Positions 25,035 through 33,281 of a DNA stretch of 64,000 nucleotides are shown here, piece by piece. Each line of letters opens with the position of its first letter. The first letter of the stretch is position 1. Under the pieces are notes generated by a model that made no database searches, had not been told where the DNA came from, and saw only the letters and a list, made by a program, of their open reading frames with translations. Origin of the DNA: Bacillota bacterium (GTDB lineage Bacteria; Bacillota; UBA4882; UBA8346); the NCBI GenBank assembly GCA_023435225.1, contig JAEYRX010000061.1, positions 9,886-73,885 of the forward strand, read 5' to 3'. A program made the position numbers and the translations under genes.

Positions 25035-25112
25035 ATAGTCTTAAGCACAACTTGGGTTTTCTGCACATATTTTATATTAACTAATGATGAATAGTGCGGA
25101 GGGGTTAATGTT

Positions 25113-25718
25113 ATGGACTTCCGTGTTGAATGCCCGCATGTGGCGTCTTCAATTGGTTCTTCGCAAATGGTGGAGAATCCGGATTTACTTTTTTTAAGGG
25201 ATGATATAGCCGATGAGCTTGGAGCTGTTGTAGGTTATCTGGAATGCGCCAAACAAATAAAGGACCATCGAATCAGTAATCGCTTTCGGGAAGTAGCTAA
25301 TGATGAAACCGGACATTTTATCTTGTTGATGAGAATGGTATCCAGCCTTGATCCAGTCCAAGCTGAAGAGCTGAAGAAACACGGGCTGATGATGTTAAAT
25401 TATTATCCGGAGCAAGTTCGGCCTTATGGCATGCCTGGAAATTGTTTGGGCAGTAATCAACAGGAATGGCCGGAACGATATGAACGTCATCACCGGGAGT
25501 CGTCTGATAAGAAATCATATTACCCTGATGAGCGGGACGTTGAATGTCTCCGAAATGCCATCCGTGATGAATTACACGCTATAAACGCTTATCAGAAACA
25601 GATTCAAGAGACTAGTAACCAAGCTATTAAAAACTTGCTTACAACAATAATGAATAAGGAGAAAGAACACGTAAGCGAATTTACTAAATTATTCTATGAT
25701 ATGTATCATGAAGATTAA
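25113..25718 (+). CDS. Ferritin-like / rubrerythrin-type diiron protein
   Basis: 201 residues with two helical-pair segments. The first has DDIADELGAVVGYLECAKQI and REVANDETGHFILLM (an E...ExxH set). The second, after a His- and Tyr-rich linker (about 95-140), has RDELHAINAYQKQI and NKEKEHVSEFTKLFY (a second E...ExxH). Together they give the ligands of one four-helix diiron bundle with a long loop, or two half-bundles that dimerise. No rubredoxin domain. Probably iron- or peroxide-handling in the sporulation-related block with the 26130 gene and cotJC. The ribosome site is GGAGGGG. Confidence 0.78.
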   Translation: MDFRVECPHVASSIGSSQMVENPDLLFLRDDIADELGAVVGYLECAKQIKDHRISNRFREVANDETGHFILLMRMVSSLDPVQAEELKKHGLMMLNYYPEQVRPYGMPGNCLGSNQQEWPERYERHHRESSDKKSYYPDERDVECLRNAIRDELHAINAYQKQIQETSNQAIKNLLTTIMNKEKEHVSEFTKLFYDMYHED

Positions 25719-25778
25719 TTAGGCAACAGGCACAGTATTTTTGTGGGTATGATTTTAGAGTGGGAATTTATCTAAAGC

Positions 25779-25979
25779 TTAGCGAATTAGGCTGTAATAG
25801 GAGTTTATTCCGATCTCGTCTTTGCTTTTTAAGCCGGTCTCTAATTCCATGGCAAATTCTTCATTAAAACGTTCCACGGCTTCTCCAAGTACTTCGCGAC
25901 AGATACGGCGACTGGCTGTACTTTGTGGATGTTTGACTATAAAATTTACTATCTCTTCTATTTTTGATGGATTTGTCAT
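25779..25979 (-). CDS. Small hypothetical protein, 66 aa
   Basis: A soluble, acidic, helical protein (KIEEIVNFIVKHPQST, GEAVERFNEEFAMELETGLKS). No family recognised. The composition is that of a real protein and better than the overlapping plus-strand frame (25822-26046). The ribosome site is poor (GGTGAT, 9 bp before ATG). It lies between two ferritin-like genes on the opposite strand. Confidence 0.45.
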   Translation of the reverse strand: MTNPSKIEEIVNFIVKHPQSTASRRICREVLGEAVERFNEEFAMELETGLKSKDEIGINSYYSLIR

Positions 25980-26129
25980 TATTTATCACCATCATTATTA
26001 TTTCCTTAAAAATTTTATTTTAGTGATAAAAATTGTTAATGGATAAAATGAGAATCTGTGGAGAATCTATTTATTAAGGTCAGTATGTATAAATCAACAT
26101 TATGTGCCTTAGTAAAGGAGGTTTCTTTT

Positions 26130-26429
26130 ATGGCGGAACTGGGTAATCCTTTTGTTGGGAATATACCAAGGAAAATTAGTAGAGAAGAATTAGTACAGGC
26201 ATTACGGGCGGATATTGCCGGTGAATTAGAGGCAATTATCGGTTATGATGCTCATGTAATGGCATGCGATGATGAGCGGGTAAAAACAGTGTTAAGCTCA
26301 ATCCGGGATGAAGAGAGGGAGCATGTAGGAGAGTTAATTTCATTGCTGAAGATGTTGGATCCCCAAGAGACCAAGTATTTGGACCAAGGGGCACAAGAAG
26401 TAAACCAGCTTATAGGCGTTAGAGTTTAA
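26130..26429 (+). CDS. Small ferritin-like (rubrerythrin-type) protein
   Basis: 99 residues. RADIAGELEAIIGYDAHVMA and SIRDEEREHVGELISLLKML give one E...ExxH half-site, so a dimer would be needed to complete a diiron centre. Short proteins of this kind include encapsulin cargo ferritins, but no encapsulin gene lies in the window. The ATG at 26130 is chosen because AAAGGAGG lies 7 bp before it; an in-frame start 24 codons upstream lacks a site. Convergent, 4 bp apart, with the 82-aa gene. Confidence 0.82.
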   Translation: MAELGNPFVGNIPRKISREELVQALRADIAGELEAIIGYDAHVMACDDERVKTVLSSIRDEEREHVGELISLLKMLDPQETKYLDQGAQEVNQLIGVRV

Positions 26430-26433
26430 ATTA

Positions 26434-26682
26434 TTATTCGTTTGGAGCTTCATTTGGTAAGTCGGCAATTTGAGGTGAATAGCTTTCCAGGGCTTCAGCT
26501 TCGTTGATAATACCAAAGATGGAATAGACAGCTTTTTTACCGGGCGCGTAAATTTTACGCGCCTGTTTTAGCGCTTTTTCTTTGGCTTGCTCAAGGTTTT
26601 CGGCTTCCACGATTATATCCAGCCTACGCTGATTGCCTTTAAAACTAACTTTTACTGAAGCGGCATATAACATCTGATTCAC
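26434..26682 (-). CDS. Small hypothetical protein, 82 aa
   Basis: Begins MLYAASVKVSFKGNQRRLDI, then EAENLEQAKEKALKQARKIY: a strand-strand-helix pattern like the small ferredoxin-like folds of DUF-type proteins. The acidic, Pro-rich tail ends NEAPNE. GAGGGGTGA lies 7 bp before the ATG, a good site. No family recognised. It is convergent with the short ferritin gene. Confidence 0.6.
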   Translation of the reverse strand: MNQMLYAASVKVSFKGNQRRLDIIVEAENLEQAKEKALKQARKIYAPGKKAVYSIFGIINEAEALESYSPQIADLPNEAPNE

Positions 26683-26830
26683 CCCTCTTTTTATTCGCGG
26701 AGAAACTCCGATCTCCTGCTAAATTATGAATGGAGTAATTAGTGTTTATTTGTGAAATTAGTGGTTAAGAAAAAGAATTTACAAACCACGAATGGATACT
26801 AATGAACACGAATAAGAGATATTAAGAGGT

Positions 26831-26859
26831 TTGACTCAGAGTATGGATTATTATATGAT
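26831..26859 (+). promoter_or_regulatory. Promoter of the Cys-rich small protein
   Basis: TTGACT (26831-26836), 17-bp spacer, TATGAT (26854-26859). Confidence 0.6.
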
Positions 26860-26908
26860 ATAATCTAAAATATAGATTAGGAATCTTTTATGAAGGAGAG
26901 ATATTGTC

Positions 26909-27142
26909 CTGAAAGAATGTTTACTTGATAAGAACAAAACATGCAGTGATTGTGGTGAATGTGAGATTTGTGATCTTGACCAAACAAAGATTTGTGATAA
27001 TTGTTGCCGTTGCCTTGGTGATGCTGATTACTCAGCGGTTGAGGTAACGGAGATTATTATACCGGAAGAAATTAAGTTGCGGAGGGTTAATGGATTAGGT
27101 CAACAACAAGTTAAAAGGAAGAAAATTAACCCTAAACATTAA
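26909..27142 (+). CDS. Cysteine-rich small protein with non-canonical start codon
   Basis: The frame encodes KECLLDKNKTCSDCGECEIC followed by DLDQTKICDNCCRCLGDADY, an acidic middle and a basic tail ending KRKKINPKH. Ten cysteines in the first ~35 codons, mostly in CxxC pairs, suggest a zinc or iron-sulfur protein; similar short proteins occur in Clostridia. No ATG, GTG or TTG is in frame: a TGA lies at 26891-26893 and the only possible starts are CTG (26909, 10 bp after GGAG) or ATT (26903, 4 bp after it). The gene has a promoter and terminator of its own, which argues against decay. Confidence 0.7.
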   Translation: MKECLLDKNKTCSDCGECEICDLDQTKICDNCCRCLGDADYSAVEVTEIIIPEEIKLRRVNGLGQQQVKRKKINPKH

Positions 27143-27176
27143 GGTTTATATGGCAAAATAATAATAAAATGATACA

Positions 27177-27200
27177 AGACCCGGAGACGGGTCTTTCTTT
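27177..27200 (+). terminator. Terminator of the Cys-rich small gene
   Basis: AGACCCG-GAGA-CGGGTCT followed by TTCTTT. Confidence 0.8.
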
Positions 27201-27374
27201 ATGCTTTAAGCACGGATTTTTAGGATAAAAGCATATGGTCAAATCGTATAGATATGAATAAATTAGAACAAAAGCATAACGCAATGGAGTGCAATTTAGA
27301 AAGTTTATAACAGTACTAAAATTAAATGAGTTTCCTGTTTTAAATCAACAATAAACCATAGGAGGTAACTAAGA

Positions 27375-27521
27375 ATGGAAGCAGGGACAAAATTGATGAT
27401 GAATCTGGCGCAAGCATATGTGCCGTACCAGTTATATGTAAACCGGTGGGAGCCGATGAAAGCCTTAATGATGGGAACGGTTTTCCCGGAATTATATCGG
27501 CCGTATCGCAGTTGTAAATAG
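27375..27521 (+). CDS. cotJA: Spore coat protein CotJA
   Basis: 48 residues, too short for common ORF cut-offs. LAQAYVPYQLYVNRWEPMKA and MMGTVFPELYRPY match CotJA, whose core is A.VPyQ...y.P..AL..GT.FPELy.PY. AGGAGGTAAC lies 5 bp before the ATG. First gene of cotJABC, made in the mother cell in Bacillus; the product joins the inner coat with CotJC. Confidence 0.9.
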   Translation: MEAGTKLMMNLAQAYVPYQLYVNRWEPMKALMMGTVFPELYRPYRSCK

Positions 27522-27572
27522 TTTTAGAAATAAGGGAGTTTTATAATTTCCATAATATTAGGAGGGTTCGGA

Positions 27573-27827
27573 ATGCGCCGGGAAGAGTTGGGTCTGTTAA
27601 AAGAGTTACAGGCATTGGAATTTTCCGCTTATGATTTTGTTTTATATTTGGATACTCATCCGGGAGACCAAAGGGCTTTAGCCGAATACTCAAGGCTTAT
27701 GAATGAGTCCAAACATTTGCGTAGTATTTATAATTCCCAATATGGACCGCTAATGTTGGAAGATAGCGTTAATCAACCATGTTGGAGATGGATTGAAGAA
27801 CCATGGCCTTGGGAAATAGAATACTGA
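27573..27827 (+). CDS. cotJB: Spore coat protein CotJB
   Basis: 84 residues. LLKELQALEFSAYDFVLYLDTHPGD and NSQYGPLMLEDS followed by a Trp-rich end (CWRWIEEPWPWEIEY) are the CotJB signatures. AGGAGGG lies before the ATG. Between cotJA and cotJB there is a trace of a repeat B end (GGGAGTTTTATAATT, 27534-27548). CotJB is needed with CotJA and CotJC in coat assembly; its biochemistry is not known. Confidence 0.92.
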   Translation: MRREELGLLKELQALEFSAYDFVLYLDTHPGDQRALAEYSRLMNESKHLRSIYNSQYGPLMLEDSVNQPCWRWIEEPWPWEIEY

Positions 27828-27840
27828 AGCTAAAAACTTA

Positions 27841-28003
27841 AGAAATTTCGGATTTCAAATTGCAGATTGCGGATTTAAAACCAAATTTGCAGGTTTTATC
27901 GCCTAATAACATTATAACTTTTAAGGTCTGAAATTATGACCCGGATTTAGACATTAAGAGGTTTTAAATCCGAAATTCGAAATCCGTAATCTAAAATTAA
28001 ATA
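27841..28003. repeat. Imperfect inverted repeat inserted between cotJB and cotJC
   Basis: Arms such as ATTTCGGATTTCAAATTG / GATTGCGGATTTAAAACC are mirrored by GGTTTTAAATCCGAAATT / CGAAATCCGTAATC, about 40 bp each with an 80-bp centre. cotJB and cotJC are usually nearly contiguous, so this looks like an inserted element. It does not break a reading frame, and cotJC keeps its own ribosome site. Confidence 0.65.
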
Positions 28004-28042
28004 ATCCACAATCCGAAATTAAGAAAATGGGGAGGTTTATAG

Positions 28043-28615
28043 ATGTGGCATTATGAAAAAAAGTTGCAATATCCGGCTAAAGTAGGGAAAGCCGACCTTA
28101 AGATGGCGAAATATTTAATTACCCAATACGGAGGTCCCGATGGGGAACTGGCGGCTGCTTTGCGCTATCTTAACCAGCGTTATACCATGCCTACCGGGCA
28201 ATCTAAAGGGATATTGAATGATATAGGAACTGAAGAAATGGCGCATTTAGAGATTATTGCCACTTTGGTTTATAAGCTTGTTAAAGATGCCGGTGTTGAG
28301 GAGTTAAAAGCGGCTGGTTTGGGCGGCCATTATGCCGACCATGATCGCGCTTTGTTTTATGTTGATGCTAACGGTAACCCCTGGACGGCCACATATATTC
28401 AAGCTAAGGGCGATCCGGTTGCCGACTTGCATGAAGATATGGCGGCGGAACAAAAAGCCAGAGCTACTTATCAATGGTTGATTGATTTAACGGATGACTC
28501 TGATTTAAAGGATACTTTAAATTTTTTAAGAGAAAGAGAGATTGTTCATTTCCAAAGATTTGGGGAGACATTGGATATGGTTCAGGAGTATCAAAATTCA
28601 AAACATATGTTTTAG
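28043..28615 (+). CDS. cotJC: Manganese-catalase-type spore coat protein CotJC
   Basis: 190 residues, all of the Mn-catalase family core. MWHYEKKLQYPAKVGKADLK is the conserved N-terminus. The dimanganese ligands are spread over GGPDGELAAALRYLNQRY, NDIGTEEMAHLEII (ExxH), HEDMAAEQKARATYQ and LREREIVHFQRF (ExxH). It disproportionates peroxide in the spore coat or serves structurally. A GGGGAGG site is present. Third gene of the cotJ operon, separated from cotJB by a 215-bp insert. Confidence 0.93.
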   Translation: MWHYEKKLQYPAKVGKADLKMAKYLITQYGGPDGELAAALRYLNQRYTMPTGQSKGILNDIGTEEMAHLEIIATLVYKLVKDAGVEELKAAGLGGHYADHDRALFYVDANGNPWTATYIQAKGDPVADLHEDMAAEQKARATYQWLIDLTDDSDLKDTLNFLREREIVHFQRFGETLDMVQEYQNSKHMF

Positions 28616-28774
28616 AGTTCAATTTATGACACTTGATGATTGAAGTCGGTTTAAACTTATGCTATAATTCAGTTGTCAGTACTTAACTAGGCTAGATTAG
28701 AATGCTTTATCTCCATCTTAAGCCGGGTTTAGTTAGACACAATTCGCCGTCAGGCTTAATGAGGAGGGCAATGA

Positions 28775-29077
28775 ATGCCTAGTGACAAGACTTTAGTATG
28801 TAAGGATTGCAATCAAGAATTTACTTTTACCGCCAGTGAACAAGAGTTTTACGCCGAAAAAGGGTTCACTAATGAACCCGGTCGGTGCCCGAGTTGCCGA
28901 CAAACCAGGAAAAATAACGACCGTGGACACGGCAGAGGTGGTTTCCGTGGAGAGCGTACTATGTATGACGCAGTATGTTCCCGTTGCGGAGCTCAAACTC
29001 AAGTTCCTTTTCAACCGAAACCGGATCGTGAAGTATTATGCCGGGATTGCTTCCGTCCCAGAAACAACTTTAGATAA
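28775..29077 (+). CDS. Zinc-ribbon protein
   Basis: 100 residues with two zinc-knuckle pairs: VCKDCNQEFTFTASEQEFYAE ... CPSCRQTR, then an Arg/Gly-rich linker (NNDRGHGRGGFRGER) and CSRCGAQTQVPFQP ... LCRDCFRPR. The second half is the CxxC-type ribbon found in many Clostridia, likely nucleic-acid binding given the RGG-like linker. Function unknown. GAGGAGGGC precedes the ATG and a strong terminator follows. Confidence 0.85.
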   Translation: MPSDKTLVCKDCNQEFTFTASEQEFYAEKGFTNEPGRCPSCRQTRKNNDRGHGRGGFRGERTMYDAVCSRCGAQTQVPFQPKPDREVLCRDCFRPRNNFR

Positions 29078-29097
29078 GTCAACATCAATACTGAAGG

Positions 29098-29130
29098 AAA
29101 ACCGCTTGAAACAAAGCGGTTTTTTATTTT
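29098..29130. terminator. Terminator between the zinc-ribbon gene and osmC
   Basis: AAAACCGCTT-GAAAC-AAAGCGGTTTTTTATTTTT; strong on the plus strand, and it ends next to the osmC stop. Confidence 0.85.
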
Positions 29131-29535
29131 TTACTCAATGATCAATTCATAAGTTAGAGTGGCATTTAACGAAGCCGCTACCGAACAATACTTATTTTGT
29201 GATAATTCAATTGCATGTAGCGCTTTGTCTCGATCAATTCCGGCGCCGGTCATTCGAAAAATCAAATGAATACTGGTAAAACGTTTTGGATGGTCTGATG
29301 TTCTTTCAGCCTTAATTTCGATAGTCATATTTTTTATATCAATTCTCATTTTATTCAGAATTGAAGCTACATCAGCTCCGGTACACCCTCCTAATCCAAA
29401 AAGAACTAATTCCATTGGCCGCGGACCAGAATTTTGACCACCGACATCAACACCAACATCTACCTTTATCTCATGACCGGAGTCGCCGCTGGCAGCAAAC
29501 CCCATTTTTTGATCCCAATTTAAAGTTGCTTGCAA
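29131..29535 (-). CDS. OsmC/Ohr-family peroxiredoxin-like protein
   Basis: 134 residues. The two redox cysteines are in FGLGGCTGADVASIL and NKYCSVAASLNATL, as in OsmC/YhfA proteins that reduce organic hydroperoxides or handle polysulfide-type thiols. GPRPMELVLFGLGGCTG is the typical start of the central helix. Cytoplasmic. The AGGAGG site lies close before the ATG. It is divergent from the FMN protein at 29706. Confidence 0.9.
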   Translation of the reverse strand: MQATLNWDQKMGFAASGDSGHEIKVDVGVDVGGQNSGPRPMELVLFGLGGCTGADVASILNKMRIDIKNMTIEIKAERTSDHPKRFTSIHLIFRMTGAGIDRDKALHAIELSQNKYCSVAASLNATLTYELIIE

Positions 29536-29705
29536 GCTACTTAACCTCCTGTAATAAATTATTAGCTAAAGATAAGAACACGGAGTAAAAACACAGAGGG
29601 AAAAAGAAAATATCTCTGTGTTATAGTGTTTAATATTATGGTTTTCACCGTAAAACTGACTTATTCCTCTTTTATTTGGTAAAACTATTTTTGGGAGGGG
29701 TAAAG

Positions 29706-31109
29706 ATGGGAGTAGTAACTGAATTTTTGATCGCAACTATGGTAAGTTTTCTGGTGATAGGGATAATCGGTTTAATAATAATTAGACCCGCTATAAACTT
29801 TTTTGTGGATGCGTTTATTAAACGATTGATGAAGGATCCGTATCCGGAGAACTTGGGGGAGATGTATAATGTTTTTTCCAAAGTAGGAGTCCAGAATGTT
29901 ATTGAAGCGGACATAAGAAGTACCAGCGGCCAACCTTTGCAACGGCCATTCGGTACTCCGAAACATTATTCGGAATGGGATAAATTATTGCTGAATCCGG
30001 TTTATATGTCCGGTAAACCGGTGGTTGAGTCCGTAGGAATAGATACAAAAGTTATTATTGGTCCGAAGGCCAGGCGACCGTTGGAGATTGAGATGCCGAT
30101 AATGATCGCCGGGATGGCATACGGGATCGGATTATCATTGAAGGCAAAAATTGCTTTGGCTAAAGGGGCGGACCAAGTAAAAACAGCTTTAAATACCGGA
30201 GTTGGTCCGTGCCTTCCGGAAGAAAGAAAACACGCAAAAAAATTGATAATTCAATACCATCGCGGATCCTGGGGGAAAGATGAAGATTGGTTACGGCAAG
30301 CAAATGCCGTTGAAATCCAGTTAGGATATGGAGCATTGGCTGCGGCGCCGGTGACTTTAAAACCCCGGGATATTAGCCCGGAGTTTCGGGATTACATGAA
30401 TCTGCAACCGGAAGATAGTTTGCACTTGGCGGCGTCTTTTCCGGACGTAAATAATGGCTCGGAATTGAACAAACTAGTAAATTATCTCCGGAATATAACC
30501 TCCGGGGTTCCGATTGGAGTAAAAATAGGCGCTACTCATTACTTGGAAAAAGAATTGGAGGTCATCTGCACTGCTGGGATAGATTTTATCAATATTGACG
30601 GTAAAGAGGCCGGGATAAATTACGCGCCTGGTATTTTGGCCGATGATGTTGGACTTCCGACTTTACCGGCGCTTTGCCGGACGGTAAATTTTTTAAATCA
30701 AAAGGGTTTAAAAAGTAAGGTTTCATTGATAGTTTCCGGTGGTTTATATACTCCCGGGCATTTTCTTAAAGCATTGGCGCTGGGCGCCAATGCAGTCTAT
30801 GTGGGTACTATTATTATTATTGCCTTAGGTCATACTCAAAACCTAAAGGTAATTCCATGGGAGCCACCGACGGAATTGGTATTTGAGCGGGGTAAATTAA
30901 AAAATAAATTATCCATCGCTGAAGGCGAAAGATCAGTAACCAATTTTTTGAAGAGCTGTAATCTGGAAATGATGATGGCTATGCGTTGCCTGGGAAAAAC
31001 CGCTATTAAGGATCTGACCCTAAATGATCTTTGCGCCTTAACACCGGATCTTGCGCAAATGACCGGAGCGGAACTGGGGTTATTTACCCCGGGAAAAGCC
31101 GGAGCCTGA
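29706..31109 (+). CDS. FMN-binding glutamate-synthase-like protein (YerD type)
   Basis: About 467 residues: an N-terminal membrane helix (LIATMVSFLVIGIIGLIII), then the FMN TIM barrel of the GltB central domain (MPIMIAGMAYG, GADQVKTALNTGVGPCLPEE, VEIQLGYGALAA, IGVKIGATHYLE, FINIDGKEAG, LIVSGGLYTPGHF, ANAVYVGTIII). The glutaminase domain of true glutamate synthase is absent, so the activity is unlikely to be glutamine-dependent. Membrane-tethered members such as YerD have no settled function. The ATG at 29706 has GAGGGGT before it; a start 10 codons upstream does not. Confidence 0.87.
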   Translation: MGVVTEFLIATMVSFLVIGIIGLIIIRPAINFFVDAFIKRLMKDPYPENLGEMYNVFSKVGVQNVIEADIRSTSGQPLQRPFGTPKHYSEWDKLLLNPVYMSGKPVVESVGIDTKVIIGPKARRPLEIEMPIMIAGMAYGIGLSLKAKIALAKGADQVKTALNTGVGPCLPEERKHAKKLIIQYHRGSWGKDEDWLRQANAVEIQLGYGALAAAPVTLKPRDISPEFRDYMNLQPEDSLHLAASFPDVNNGSELNKLVNYLRNITSGVPIGVKIGATHYLEKELEVICTAGIDFINIDGKEAGINYAPGILADDVGLPTLPALCRTVNFLNQKGLKSKVSLIVSGGLYTPGHFLKALALGANAVYVGTIIIIALGHTQNLKVIPWEPPTELVFERGKLKNKLSIAEGERSVTNFLKSCNLEMMMAMRCLGKTAIKDLTLNDLCALTPDLAQMTGAELGLFTPGKAGA

Positions 31110-31179
31110 AATTTTATTAATTTATTTTTTTTAAAAGGAAAAGGAGGAATAATTTCGAATATACTATACATGGTATTGC

Positions 31180-31224
31180 ATATGTCGTAAATTATTTAGC
31201 CGTTTAAAGAATTTTGCGACATAT
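31180..31224 (+). promoter_or_regulatory. Inverted repeat ATATGTCG...CGACATAT before the CsoR-family gene
   Basis: Perfect 8-bp arms with a 29-bp centre, ending 20 bp before the start codon of the repressor. It is a candidate operator for autoregulation. Classical CsoR operators have G/C-tract centres, which this lacks. Confidence 0.4.
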
Positions 31225-31244
31225 ATTGGGAGGTGCAAATTATC

Positions 31245-31538
31245 ATGGCGGGTTTTTCTGATAATATTTGTTTTAGCGCCGAAGCTAAGGCTGATATCTT
31301 GGCCAGGTTGAAACGGGCTGAAGGGCAGCTCCGGGGGATCCAAAAAATGATTGAAGAAGAGCGGTCTTGTCAAGATATGGTCATTCAATTAGTGGCGGTT
31401 AAATCAGCGGTTACCCAAATCGCTATGTCGGCTCTAAGTAATCAGTTAATTCAATGTTTAACAACTGAAATGGCTGAAGGTAAACCGGTAGACAAGATCT
31501 CCGAGAAATTTATCGATATTTTTAAAAAATTGTCCTAG
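31245..31538 (+). CDS. CsoR/RcnR-family transcriptional repressor
   Basis: A 97-residue all-helical tetrameric repressor. ILARLKRAEGQLRGIQKMIEE is the family N-terminal signature. The sensing thiolates are in ERSCQDMVIQLVAVKSAV and SNQLIQCLT. In Cu(I)-binding CsoR the second Cys is preceded by His four residues earlier (HxxxC); here the sequence is QLIQC, so that His is Gln. This argues against copper and for a persulfide (CstR-like), formaldehyde or other sensor. The ATG at 31245 is used because GGGAGGTG overlaps the earlier GTG. Monocistronic. Confidence 0.87.
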   Translation: MAGFSDNICFSAEAKADILARLKRAEGQLRGIQKMIEEERSCQDMVIQLVAVKSAVTQIAMSALSNQLIQCLTTEMAEGKPVDKISEKFIDIFKKLS

Positions 31539-31597
31539 GAAATACTATGAAGTTTTAAAATACTGTTTGATAAACCAAGTTAATAAATGTGCTCATT

Positions 31598-31640
31598 CAC
31601 CGCCCAGAGCAGAAGTCAGTCTCCTGGGCGGTGATTTTTC
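31598..31640. terminator. Terminator between the CsoR-family gene and dapL
   Basis: CACCGCCCAG ... CTGGGCGGTG, 10-bp perfect stem, followed by ATTTTTC. Confidence 0.8.
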
Positions 31641-31681
31641 TGAAGTACAAATTTAAATTTTCTCTATGGCTAATTGTTTTT

Positions 31682-32914
31682 TTATAAACTTAACCCCTTT
31701 ATCCGCTCCATAGCTTGCTCCGTATTTTCCCTACTACCGAAGGCAGTTAAACGGAAGTACCCTTCACCACTGGGGCCGAATCCGGCGCCCGGAGTACCGA
31801 CTATTTGGACTTCGTTAAGGAGTTTATCAAAGAAATCCCAGGAACTAAGGCTATTGGGGGTCTTGAGCCAGATATAAGGGGCATTTACCCCGCCGTAGAC
31901 TTTGAAACCAAGTTTTTCTAACCCTTCTCGAATTATTCCGGCGTTGGTCATATAGAATTGAATAGTCTCCTGTATTTGTTTCCGGCCTTCGGGAGTATAA
32001 ACCGCAGCAGCAGCAGCCTGAACCGGGTAAGATACGCCGTTAAATTTGGTAGTTTGCCGGCGGAGCCAGAACCGGTTAAGGTCGTAGGTTTGGCCATTGG
32101 AATCATAGGCCAAAACTGTTTTGGGCACCACTGTAAAAGCGCATCTGGTACCGGTAAAACCGGCGGTTTTGGAGTAACTCCGAAACTCAACAGCAACTTC
32201 CTTAGCGCCTTCGATCTCATAGATGCTGTGTGGAATACCGGGTTCCTGAATAAAGGCTTCATAAGCGGCGTCGAAGAGTATAATAGATTTGTTTATACGG
32301 GCATAATCGACCCAAGGTTTTAATTCATCCTTGGTTAAAGTCATCCCGGTCGGATTATTTGGGAAACAAAGGTAGATAATATCTACTTTTCCTTGGGGCA
32401 ATTGCGGTTTGAGGTTATTGCTTTCAATACAGGGTAAGTAAACTATTTTTTCAAAACGGCCATCTTTCCCCAATTTTCCAGCCCGTCCGGCCATAACATT
32501 ACTGTCAACATAAACCGGATAAACCGGATCGGTGACGGCAATTATGTTTTCCAGACCGAATAATTCCTGAATATTGCCAGTATCACATTTAGCTCCGTCA
32601 CTAATAAAGATTTCATCTTCAGCTAACTCTATTCCCAGCGGTCGGTAATCGTTTTCAATAATCTTTTGAGCTAAAAAAGCGTAACCTTGTTCCGGTCCGT
32701 AACCTCTGAAGCTTGTTAATTCACCCATTTCGGCGACGGCTTTTTGGAAACCCTCAACTATTGCCGGTACCAGCGGTTTAGTAACATCACCGATACCTAG
32801 TCTTATTATGTTAGCTTCAGGATGCTCTTCTTTGTATTTGTTAATCCTCCGGGCTATCTCCGAAAAAAGATAGCTTCCGGGTAATTGCAGATAGTTTTCA
32901 TTGATTTTAGCCAT
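31682..32914 (-). CDS. dapL: LL-diaminopimelate aminotransferase
   Basis: DapL converts tetrahydrodipicolinate directly to LL-diaminopimelate using glutamate, bypassing the succinylase and acetylase routes. 410 residues, a fold-type I PLP enzyme. LGIGDVTKPLVPAIVEG is the DapL N-terminal signature. GAKCDTGNI, YPVYVDSNVMAG, CFPNNPTGM and SYSKTAGFTGTRCAF (PLP lysine) follow in order. The ATG at 32914 has GGAAAGG 9 bp before it; the TTG three codons upstream is too close to that site. With dapB at 2.8 kb this defines the diaminopimelate route. Monocistronic. Confidence 0.94.
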   Translation of the reverse strand: MAKINENYLQLPGSYLFSEIARRINKYKEEHPEANIIRLGIGDVTKPLVPAIVEGFQKAVAEMGELTSFRGYGPEQGYAFLAQKIIENDYRPLGIELAEDEIFISDGAKCDTGNIQELFGLENIIAVTDPVYPVYVDSNVMAGRAGKLGKDGRFEKIVYLPCIESNNLKPQLPQGKVDIIYLCFPNNPTGMTLTKDELKPWVDYARINKSIILFDAAYEAFIQEPGIPHSIYEIEGAKEVAVEFRSYSKTAGFTGTRCAFTVVPKTVLAYDSNGQTYDLNRFWLRRQTTKFNGVSYPVQAAAAAVYTPEGRKQIQETIQFYMTNAGIIREGLEKLGFKVYGGVNAPYIWLKTPNSLSSWDFFDKLLNEVQIVGTPGAGFGPSGEGYFRLTAFGSRENTEQAMERIKGLSL

Positions 32915-33281
32915 AGTTATCAATCCTTTCCTTGGAAGTCATAATATTTTTTGCAAAAGATTCGTGACTTACTCTTGAAAAACCTCCCGAAACGGATCAA
33001 AACTTTTTTCAAAAGTGTAAGCGGGCCTTCACCCCCCTTTAACCAAATGGTTCTTCATTCGGGGCTAGCCTTTATTCTATGTCCGCAATCCCCACGGTAT
33101 TATGATTTCATAATATTTCTTTTACCGTATGCCTCATTTCAAAGGGCATCGATGCCTTAAAAAAATAAAAGCTTCCAGATTATCTAATATGAAGAAACTT
33201 GGAGGATTATAAAAGAATAGTTTTTGTAAAAAAAAACCATAGTAATATTGAATAGAAATATAGTAGAAGAAGGGTTATTAG
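32915..33281. other. Gene-free stretch upstream of dapL
   Basis: More GC-rich (32990-33150) than typical spacers here, but no known riboswitch, T-box or lysine aptamer motif was found. On the minus strand the string RLAPNEEPFG-stop (about 33042-33073) resembles the C-terminus GLAPNEKPLG of the 44514 membrane protein, perhaps a remnant. No gene is called. Confidence 0.35.

Noticed and set aside
25113..26429. Encapsulin nanocompartment locus
   Set aside because: The short ferritin resembles cargo ferritins, but no encapsulin shell gene lies nearby and no cargo tag was recognised.
32915..33281. Lysine riboswitch or T-box before dapL
   Set aside because: None of the conserved lysine-aptamer or T-box sequences is present.
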